A stretch of 9,917 nucleotides of DNA from Pyrodictium delaneyi (GTDB lineage: Archaea; Thermoproteota; Thermoprotei_A; Sulfolobales; Pyrodictiaceae), in contig DQVR01000025.1 of the NCBI GenBank assembly GCA_015661645.1, positions 1 through 9,917 on the forward strand. The letters are read 5' to 3'. Below the pieces are notes generated by a model. The model ran no database searches. It was not told the DNA's origin and saw only the letters and a program-made list of their open reading frames with translations. A program made the position numbers and the translations under genes. Numbering within the stretch: the stretch's first letter is position 1; each line of letters begins with the position of its first letter. Of the stretch, positions 5,033 through 9,917 are shown in pieces.

Positions 5033-7222
5033 CTTCAGAGTGCCTATGTCGCCCTTTAGGACGCCTACGTCAGCTACGCTTGCTTCTAGGCTCTTTAGCT
5101 GGCTCTTTAGCACTGGCACCTGAGCCTCAAGGGCAGTCAGCTGCGCCTTTAAGCTCTCTAGCTCACGCTGTAGCTGGGCTATCTGGGCTGCTAGCTCTGG
5201 TGCATACTGAGCGCCCATACCAGCCTTCAGCATCTGTATTTGTGACTCTAGCTGCTTCGTCTTCAGCGCTGTGTACAAGTAGCTTGTCATCCTGAGTAGC
5301 TTGTCCATCACCGTGTCTACTATACCGTACCAGTGGGTGTAGTCAGGACCCAACATGGTGACGCCGTTCCTCCAGCGACGGCCCTCATGGTGCCATATGT
5401 AGTACCACATTAGCTCCATAAACTCGTCTAGTGGATTCTTCTTGTCGTGGATGCCCTCTCTGTAGGCTAGCTGCAGGAGTTCAAAGGCAAACCGGGCTAC
5501 TATGTCGTAGTCTATCATGTTCTGGTCAACTATGCGGAAGAAGTTCTCGGTCCACTGTGTGCTGTGGCAGAGTTTACAGACCTTCATCATCGCCTCGCGG
5601 TGTTCTGCCAGCTCGCCGCTATATTCTATCTTTAACAGCCTTGGTAGCTTTGTCTCGCCAGGCTTGCCGCCGTCCTCGACTATTCTGAGGCCCGTGAACA
5701 CCGGGTACCTGTAATGCTCTGGTGCCCTATCATTCCTCTTGACCTCTATCTCCTCCAATCTGCCTTTTAGCTGACTCCAGCCGTAGAATAGCGCTTGCTG
5801 CGCCTTGTCCGGTATTACACCCTTAGGTATGCTGAAGAAGTGCATCTGGTCCCATACCAACCTCTTCGTTAGGTCGTGGCTACCCTTTATTAATATGTTA
5901 TCGTTAGCGTCTGCTATGGTTGACATGTGGCATGTAGCACAAGTGGGCGCGTTGAAGTCAACGCCAACACGCCATGGTATCCGCTCCCAGTTCCATTTGC
6001 TGCCATAAGCAGCTGCTATGTTGCCGTGCTTGCTCTCCTCATAGATCTCTATGTGCGGGTGATCGTAGCCTATGTGGCACTGGCCGCAGGTCCACGGCTC
6101 ACGTGCCTGCTCTATGCTGAATAGATGCCTCGGGTGGCACGAGGTACAGGTGCCTATGCTGCCATCAGGGTCTGCCCGGCCTGCACCGTTATTAGGCCAG
6201 CCCCACAGTGCTACCCTCTCTACTTGCATCCCATCAATCTGTACTGTCTCCTTCTTGTAGGGCATCACAATTGAGCCATGGCACTGGAAGCACGCAAAGT
6301 AGACATAAGCATTCCGGTAGGACGGATGCTCCATTACGTTACTGACCGCCTTGCTTGTACCGTCCATGGCAGTTACCGTTACCTTTATACCCATCCTATT
6401 TAGGAGGGTTGTGTTCAGTGCGCCGCTGGCAGGCCACAGCGGGCTTATGAACGTCTTCCAGTCCATATCGAAGGGTGTCACCATGCCGGTAGCTTGTTTG
6501 AGCATCTTCACTATCTCGTTCTCCTTGCCTGTCTCCAGGTACTGCATTACTGCCTTTGCTATCTCCTTGTAGAAGTCCCAGTGGATGTCGTCTACGCCAC
6601 GCTGCTTGGTTAGGTATGGTGGGAAGTACTTCTCGTACAGGGCCCTGGCTCGTGCATCACCGAACGGATCCGCACCCTGGTCTTTGGCCCACTTGAGTAT
6701 GCCCTTGTACCATGGGCTGAATGGGGACATTATGCCGCCGGTTGCGTGCCAGGTCCAGCTCAGCTCAGCGCTCTCCTTGAGGTGGCACTGGCTGCAGTCC
6801 TTCCTCGTGACTACGGTGACTATCTTGTAGCCGAAGTGGTTATCTATGATGTCTGGCCTATCGGGCTCCTTGAACATGCCGTGGCATTCGTAACAGCCCA
6901 CTGTGTATGGGTAGCCTTTGAACTTGTCTGCTATTTTGTCAGCCCATTCGGGCGCGCCTATGGCCTTGTAGAGGTCTGCTAGGGCAGCTGGAGTCTTTTC
7001 GGCGTGCTTGCTGTTAGCCCAGTCGTATACGATACCGGGTGTGTACTGGAGGTGGCAGCTCAGGCATGCCTTGGTTTCCGGGCTTACCTTGTCGCTCTGC
7101 ATTAGCTCTTGGACCTTGGCTGCTAGGTCGTCGCCGAACTGGGCTGCGCTAGCTGGTGCTGCTGTGCCAGCTGCTAGGAGGAAGATTGCAGCTAGAATGC
7201 TGGCTACTAGGAAGCGCTTCAT
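5030..7222 (-). CDS. Octaheme c-type cytochrome, hydroxylamine oxidoreductase (HAO) family, with C-terminal coiled coil
   Basis: Eight CXXCH motifs are present; numbering is from the GTG at 7240: 59-63, 116-120, 149-153, 317-321, 365-369, 385-389, 434-438 and 555-559. The number, the long gap between haems 3 and 4, and the late block IWHHEGRRWRNG...GPDYTHW (615-637) match the HAO/octaheme oxidoreductase family, in which haem 4 is catalytic. Relatives oxidise hydroxylamine or hydrazine, or reduce nitrite and hydroxylamine; which applies here is not decidable by eye. Residues 8-33 are a signal peptide (KRF, hydrophobic core, A-S-A-A), so it is exported. From about 660 the chain is a coiled coil absent from classical HAOs; HAOs are trimers, so a trimeric stalk is plausible. 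I prefer the ATG at 7222 (residue 7), with GGAGG 11 bases upstream, to the GTG at 7240. The TAG at 5032-5030 cuts the coil; the frame continues to 4658, giving 854 residues from the ATG if read through. The gene is divergent from the SDR. Confidence 0.9.
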   Translation of the reverse strand: MKRFLVASILAAIFLLAAGTAAPASAAQFGDDLAAKVQELMQSDKVSPETKACLSCHLQYTPGIVYDWANSKHAEKTPAALADLYKAIGAPEWADKIADKFKGYPYTVGCYECHGMFKEPDRPDIIDNHFGYKIVTVVTRKDCSQCHLKESAELSWTWHATGGIMSPFSPWYKGILKWAKDQGADPFGDARARALYEKYFPPYLTKQRGVDDIHWDFYKEIAKAVMQYLETGKENEIVKMLKQATGMVTPFDMDWKTFISPLWPASGALNTTLLNRMGIKVTVTAMDGTSKAVSNVMEHPSYRNAYVYFACFQCHGSIVMPYKKETVQIDGMQVERVALWGWPNNGAGRADPDGSIGTCTSCHPRHLFSIEQAREPWTCGQCHIGYDHPHIEIYEESKHGNIAAAYGSKWNWERIPWRVGVDFNAPTCATCHMSTIADANDNILIKGSHDLTKRLVWDQMHFFSIPKGVIPDKAQQALFYGWSQLKGRLEEIEVKRNDRAPEHYRYPVFTGLRIVEDGGKPGETKLPRLLKIEYSGELAEHREAMMKVCKLCHSTQWTENFFRIVDQNMIDYDIVARFAFELLQLAYREGIHDKKNPLDEFMELMWYYIWHHEGRRWRNGVTMLGPDYTHWYGIVDTVMDKLLRMTSYLYTALKTKQLESQIQMLKAGMGAQYAPELAAQIAQLQRELESLKAQLTALEAQVPVLKSQLKSLEASVADVGVLKGDIGTLK

Positions 7223-7245
7223 GGCTTGTGCGCCCTCCACGCGCC

Positions 7246-7257
7246 CTTATTTTTAGC
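7246..7257 (-). promoter_or_regulatory. TATA-like box of the octaheme cytochrome gene
   Basis: The minus strand reads GCTAAAAATAAG, about 30 bp before the ATG at 7222. Initiation about 26 bp downstream would fall just before that ATG, giving a very short leader and supporting 7222 over the GTG at 7240. Confidence 0.5.
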
Positions 7258-7274
7258 CGTGATAGTCAGTATTA

Positions 7275-7323
7275 GTAGTGTGCAACTAGTTATGTTTGCA
7301 ACCCCAATTTTTCGGCACACTAC
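7275..7323. repeat. 9-bp inverted repeat upstream of the octaheme cytochrome promoter
   Basis: GTAGTGTGC (7275-7283) and GCACACTAC (7315-7323) are perfect inverted copies, 31 bp apart. The centres are 40 bp apart, about four helical turns, placing both arms on the same DNA face. The near arm begins about 18 bp upstream of the cytochrome TATA box, where an archaeal activator would bind. The palindrome AACTAGTT sits between the arms. The regulatory role is inference. Confidence 0.45.
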
Positions 7324-7472
7324 GATGTAATTACAACTACCGGAACTACCAGAAGTGTGTAAGCCATGCTACGCTCGTATTCGAGTATACTGCAGCTATC
7401 TGATGCTGGATAGGCATTAGATTCGGTCAAGTGCAAGTTTTCAAAGGGGGCCGCCACAAGACCTATATGGTC

Positions 7473-7505
7473 TACTAGAATCGGCTTCGGCTGCTGGGGG
7501 TTATC
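7473..7505 (+). promoter_or_regulatory. TATA-like box and Shine-Dalgarno of the SDR gene
   Basis: CTATAT at 7473-7478 is a TATA-like element about 33 bp before the ATG. GGGGGTTATC at 7496-7505 matches 8 of 10 bases of GGAGGTGATC, the complement of the 16S 3' tail, and ends 3 bases before the ATG at 7509, fixing the start. If the TATA box is real, transcription would start within or just before the ribosome site, so one of the two may be misassigned. Confidence 0.45.
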
Positions 7506-7508
7506 GTC

Positions 7509-8294
7509 ATGGTATTTGGGCTCCAGGGCCTCCGTGTACTCGTAACTGCGTCAACGCGAGGTATAGGCCGTGGCATAGCAGAGGTACTGCTAGACGAGGG
7601 GGCCCATGTGGTTATCAATGGTCGCTACGCGGAGACCGTTAAGGGTGTTGTAGAGCGTCTAAAGCAGAGAGGCGAGGTACATGGCATCGTTGCCGACCTG
7701 GCACGGAGGGAGGACGTGGAGAGCCTCGTGAAGGAGGCTGCCCAGCTACTTGGAGGCCTTGATGCTGTGGTCTACGTGGCAGGACCGCCGCGGCCTGGTG
7801 TCTTCGAGGAACTGGGGCTTGATGACTGGGGGTATGGGTCGAGGCTGCTTGTGCTGAGTACTATTTGGGTCGCCTATTATGCTCTACCCTACTTGAAGCA
7901 GAGCAAGAACCCAAGCCTAGTCTACGTTACCAGTGTTGCCGCCAAGGAGCCTGTTGAGGGTCTTACCCTATCTAATGCCTTGAGGATATCCGTGCATGGT
8001 CTCGTGAAGACCTTGTCGCGGGAGCTTGCTCGCTACGGGGTGAGGGTTAACGCCATAATGCCTGGCTATATTATGACCGACCGGGTGCGCCAGATAGCGG
8101 AGACACGGGCAGCAAAGGAGGGACGTAGTCCCGAGGAGGTTCTCAGCGAGATAGCCCAGGCCATCCCGCTGGCTCGGCTGGGGGAACCCCGGGAAGTTGG
8201 CTACCTGGTAGCGTTCCTACTCAGCCCCTATGCTAGCTACATTACCGGCGCCTCGATACCTATTGACGGTGGCCTTCTACGCTCAGTGTTTTAG
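7509..8294 (+). CDS. Short-chain dehydrogenase/reductase with non-canonical active site
   Basis: This 261-residue protein has the classical SDR layout: Rossmann cofactor loop T-A-S-T-R-G-I-G (13-20), second strand ending in I-N-G-R (36-39, Arg favouring NADP), A-D-L (62-64), the A-G-P-P turn (91-94) where N-A-G is usual, Ser142 in the catalytic strand V-Y-V-T-S, V-R-V-N (178-181), P-G-Y-I-M-T (185-190), and the C-terminal signature I-T-G-A-S-I-P-I-D-G-G (245-255). The usual Y-x-x-x-K reads S155-N-A-L-R159: Ser for Tyr, Arg for Lys. I recall related SDR sequences with an L-S-N-x-x-R motif, so this is probably a lineage feature, not damage. FabG-like or sugar/alcohol dehydrogenase names would be over-specific; the substrate is unknown. 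A strong ribosome site fixes the start. The FAU-1 gene follows after 64 bp on the same strand. Confidence 0.85.
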   Translation: MVFGLQGLRVLVTASTRGIGRGIAEVLLDEGAHVVINGRYAETVKGVVERLKQRGEVHGIVADLARREDVESLVKEAAQLLGGLDAVVYVAGPPRPGVFEELGLDDWGYGSRLLVLSTIWVAYYALPYLKQSKNPSLVYVTSVAAKEPVEGLTLSNALRISVHGLVKTLSRELARYGVRVNAIMPGYIMTDRVRQIAETRAAKEGRSPEEVLSEIAQAIPLARLGEPREVGYLVAFLLSPYASYITGASIPIDGGLLRSVF

Positions 8295-8332
8295 CTCAAG
8301 GCTACATGGAGCTTAGAAGGCCAGCCGTCTCT

Positions 8333-8348
8333 CCCAGGTATGCCTGGG
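8333..8348. repeat. Perfect 6-4-6 hairpin between SDR and FAU-1 genes
   Basis: CCCAGG-TATG-CCTGGG forms a GC-rich stem with a 4-base loop, ending 10 bases before the TTG at 8359. No T-tract follows, so it is not a typical terminator. It could influence translation of the FAU-1 gene or be a protein site. Confidence 0.35.
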
Positions 8349-8358
8349 TAGGCAGGAA

Positions 8359-9783
8359 TTGGCTACTGTGCCTGGTGGTGTTGTGAGGATAAGGGTACGC
8401 GGTATCTATGCTACTGCCTTGACCAAGTTTGTTCTGGACGCAGGCTTTCAAGTGGTCCAGCCCTCTAGGGTCATAGCTGATCGTTTTAGTCTACCACAGC
8501 TACCACTACCAGCCGACGTTACTATAAAGAATAGTGACAACGACCCCTCGGAACTGCTGCTAGTCGGCTACGAGTGGGCCGTAGACAAGGTCCTCGAAAA
8601 GCTCCGGGAGCTGCTCCCCTATTCGTTCTACTGGCGTTCTAGCCTCCCTCTCCATGCCACAGTGAAGGCACGAGTCAAGAGGCTAATCGATGGCACGTGC
8701 ATAGCCGAGGTTGCCGGGATTGATGCCGAGTTAATCATAGACAGAGAGTATTGCGAATCCGGGGAAAATGTAGTGGCATCTGTTGTTAGACCTGGCGTGA
8801 AGCCGGGAGAGCAGCCGCGTCTCGCTCTGGGGGCACGGGTTCTCGGAGACTATGCTGTACTCATGGAATCTGGGCAGCCACGCGTGACTATAAGCGAGCA
8901 TATACGCAACCCGGAGAAGCGAGCCGAACTCATAGCGCTCGCATCACCGTATACTGAGCAGGGACTTAGCGTCCATTGGAGGAGTAGTAGCCAGCATGCA
9001 GACCCGCATGTGCTCGAGCGGCATCTCAAGGGGCTTCGCGAGAGGCTTCTCGAGGTACGAGAGGCAGCAGAGAAGGGAGAGCCTGGTGTCTATAGTGTTG
9101 GTGAGGCGGTAGTACTTATCCGGCTTAGCAGCGTGGATAAGCTTATGCTTGATAAGATACGCGATGCCGTTGTACCAACAATAAGCTTACACCATAGTGT
9201 CAAGAGTACTGCGCCAAGCTTCTCAACTGTAGTAGATTACGCGGAGAAGCTAAAAGCTAGAAGTGTGGACCCAAACTTGTTATCCGAGGCCCTTCTAGAG
9301 ATGCTCGGCGAGAAACTTGCATCCTCGCGCACTGTAAAGCTGGTACACGTTAAGCCCGATGGCAGCATCATAGAACTAGGGCGCGGCGAGATTAAAAACG
9401 TCTACATGGAGCGGGACAGACTTATAATATTGATTGAGCGTAGGGTGAGGAATCGTGGTGTCTACGACGGACTTGGGGTAGAGAAGGAGCCTGGCGACAG
9501 AATAGTGTCCGAAATAGATACTGGCTCCTGGATTATAAAACACACCTACTACTCCCGTGATGGCACTGTAAAAGGCGTATACATCAACATAAACACGCCC
9601 CCAGAGGTCTCCGAGGACGCTATAGTCTACCTTGACCTAGAAGTTGACGTGGTCAAGAAACCTGGAGAGAAGCCCCACATAGTAGACGAGGGAGAGCTAC
9701 AGAGAGCCCTAGAAGCCGGGATTATAACTGATAGACTTTACGAGAAGGCTTTAGAGGAGGCTAAGAAGGCGTTAGGAGGTTAA
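8359..9783 (+). CDS. fau-1: FAU-1 family RNase E/G-like ribonuclease (AU-1 RNA-binding protein)
   Basis: At 474 residues it matches the archaeal FAU-1 length (about 470 in Pyrococcus). The N-terminus V-R-G-I-Y-A-T-A-L-T-K (13-23), followed by D-A-G-F-Q-V-V-Q-P-S, is the family hallmark. Residues about 95-170 form an S1-like/RNase E-type RNA-binding region. The middle (170-290) includes H-W-R-S-S-S-Q-H-A-D (206-215), a segment I believe is characteristic of the family. The C-terminal DUF402 domain spans about 330-470: Y-I-N-I-N-T-P-P-E (408-416), then V-Y-L-D-L-E-V-D-V (423-431) and I-V-D-E-G-E-L (441-447). FAU-1 proteins bind AU-rich RNA and are reported to act in 5S rRNA maturation; they are cytoplasmic. 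The start is uncertain: TTG 8359 gives the full length, while GTG 8368 or GTG 8383 (with GGTGGTG before it) would lose three or eight residues without touching the hallmark. It may be co-transcribed with the SDR. Confidence 0.88.
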   Translation: MATVPGGVVRIRVRGIYATALTKFVLDAGFQVVQPSRVIADRFSLPQLPLPADVTIKNSDNDPSELLLVGYEWAVDKVLEKLRELLPYSFYWRSSLPLHATVKARVKRLIDGTCIAEVAGIDAELIIDREYCESGENVVASVVRPGVKPGEQPRLALGARVLGDYAVLMESGQPRVTISEHIRNPEKRAELIALASPYTEQGLSVHWRSSSQHADPHVLERHLKGLRERLLEVREAAEKGEPGVYSVGEAVVLIRLSSVDKLMLDKIRDAVVPTISLHHSVKSTAPSFSTVVDYAEKLKARSVDPNLLSEALLEMLGEKLASSRTVKLVHVKPDGSIIELGRGEIKNVYMERDRLIILIERRVRNRGVYDGLGVEKEPGDRIVSEIDTGSWIIKHTYYSRDGTVKGVYININTPPEVSEDAIVYLDLEVDVVKKPGEKPHIVDEGELQRALEAGIITDRLYEKALEEAKKALGG

Positions 9784-9784
9784 C

Positions 9785-9793
9785 TATTATAAA
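9785..9793 (+). promoter_or_regulatory. TATA box of the tRNA-Leu gene
   Basis: TATTATAAA directly follows the FAU-1 stop codon (9781-9783) and lies about 46-54 bp before the mature tRNA 5' end. Transcription would start near 9815 with a short 5' leader to be removed by RNase P. Confidence 0.5.
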
Positions 9794-9838
9794 GCCCTGA
9801 CAGAGACAGTCCTCCATTTCATGGAGTAGCTCGTGGGC

Positions 9839-9917
9839 GCGGGGGTGCCCGAGCCAGGTCAAAGGGGGCGGGCTCAGGACCCGCTGGCGTAGGCCTGCGT
9901 GGGTTCAAATCCCACCC
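9839..9917 (+). tRNA. tRNA-Leu (anticodon CAG), 3' end cut by the window
   Basis: The acceptor 5' strand GCGGGGG (9839-9845) is followed by U8-G9 and the D arm, with the CCC/GGG stem. The anticodon stem GCGGG/CCCGC (9868-9872 with 9880-9884) closes the loop CTCAGGA, placing anticodon CAG at 9875-9877 to read CUG. A long class II variable arm has a GGC/GCC stem (9886-9888 with 9893-9895), as expected for Leu. The T stem GTGGG/CCCAC (9899-9903 with 9911-9915) encloses TTCAAAT. The last two bases, CC, begin the 3' acceptor strand; five pairs and the discriminator lie outside the window. No intron is seen. Confidence 0.95.

Larger units (their letters stand above)
7223..7508. other. Divergent intergenic region between octaheme cytochrome and SDR genes
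   Basis: No coding frame or RNA gene is apparent in these 286 bp. The region holds the cytochrome TATA box (7246-7257), a spaced inverted repeat (7275-7323), the 8-bp palindrome AACTAGTT (7284-7291), and the SDR promoter and ribosome site (7473-7505). The stretch from about 7330 to 7465 shows nothing further. Confidence 0.6.

Noticed and set aside
7223..7240. GTG start at 7240 for the octaheme cytochrome
   Set aside because: It would put E-G-A-Q-A before the basic n-region of the signal peptide; the ATG at 7222 gives a standard M-K-R-F start and fits the TATA distance and GGAGG.
5080..7256. A series of open frames on the plus strand opposite the octaheme cytochrome gene
   Set aside because: They are overlapping, lack ribosome sites and recognisable motifs, and lie across a gene with eight CXXCH motifs; they are shadows of its codon bias.
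8333..8348. Rho-independent terminator after the SDR gene
   Set aside because: The hairpin is perfect but has no following T-tract and sits 10 bases before the FAU-1 start.
1..9917. CRISPR array, insertion sequence or integration site at the tRNA
   Set aside because: There are no regularly spaced repeats, transposase-like frames or terminal repeats; the tRNA 3' end, where an attachment site would lie, is outside the window.

Overview
The window looks like a hyperthermophilic crenarchaeon, most plausibly Desulfurococcales near Pyrodictiaceae (family-level inference from gene content and codon style; no search was run). Archaeal markers are a FAU-1 type RNase gene, a bacterio-opsin-activator (HTH-10) regulator, TATA-box-like promoters, GTG/TTG starts, Shine-Dalgarno matches to the archaeal 16S tail, and a tRNA-Leu(CAG) with a long variable arm at the right edge.

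Layout. Positions 1-7222 read leftward. In transcription order they hold: an octaheme c-type cytochrome of the hydroxylamine-oxidoreductase (HAO) family (7222-5030) whose frame continues past an in-frame TAG to 4658; an AT-rich secreted, membrane-anchored gluzincin peptidase (4461-2881) with its own promoter; an HTH-10 regulator with a Cys cluster (2747-1818); a CcmB-like haem exporter membrane subunit (1653-982); and a thioredoxin/cytochrome c fusion running off the left edge (828-1). A 286-bp divergent intergenic region (7223-7508) separates these from the rightward genes: an SDR oxidoreductase with a non-canonical active site (7509-8294), a FAU-1 family RNase (8359-9783), and the truncated tRNA-Leu (9839 onward).

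How it fits together. The left two thirds form a c-type cytochrome locus: an extracytoplasmic octaheme enzyme likely acting on hydroxylamine, nitrite or a related N (or S) compound, a CcmB subunit for haem delivery, a thioredoxin-haem fusion suited to redox handling of apocytochrome or electron transfer, and a regulator of the type that controls respiratory genes in other archaea. The right third is housekeeping-like.

The most striking observation is the octaheme gene. After codon 736 (counted from the GTG at 7240) a TAG interrupts a coiled coil. The reading frame continues for 123 codons, the heptad register passes through the TAG without a break, and the extension ends in a transmembrane helix and tandem stops. 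Termination would give a secreted enzyme; read-through would give a membrane-tethered one. A recent nonsense mutation or a base-call error at position 5032 are the competing explanations.
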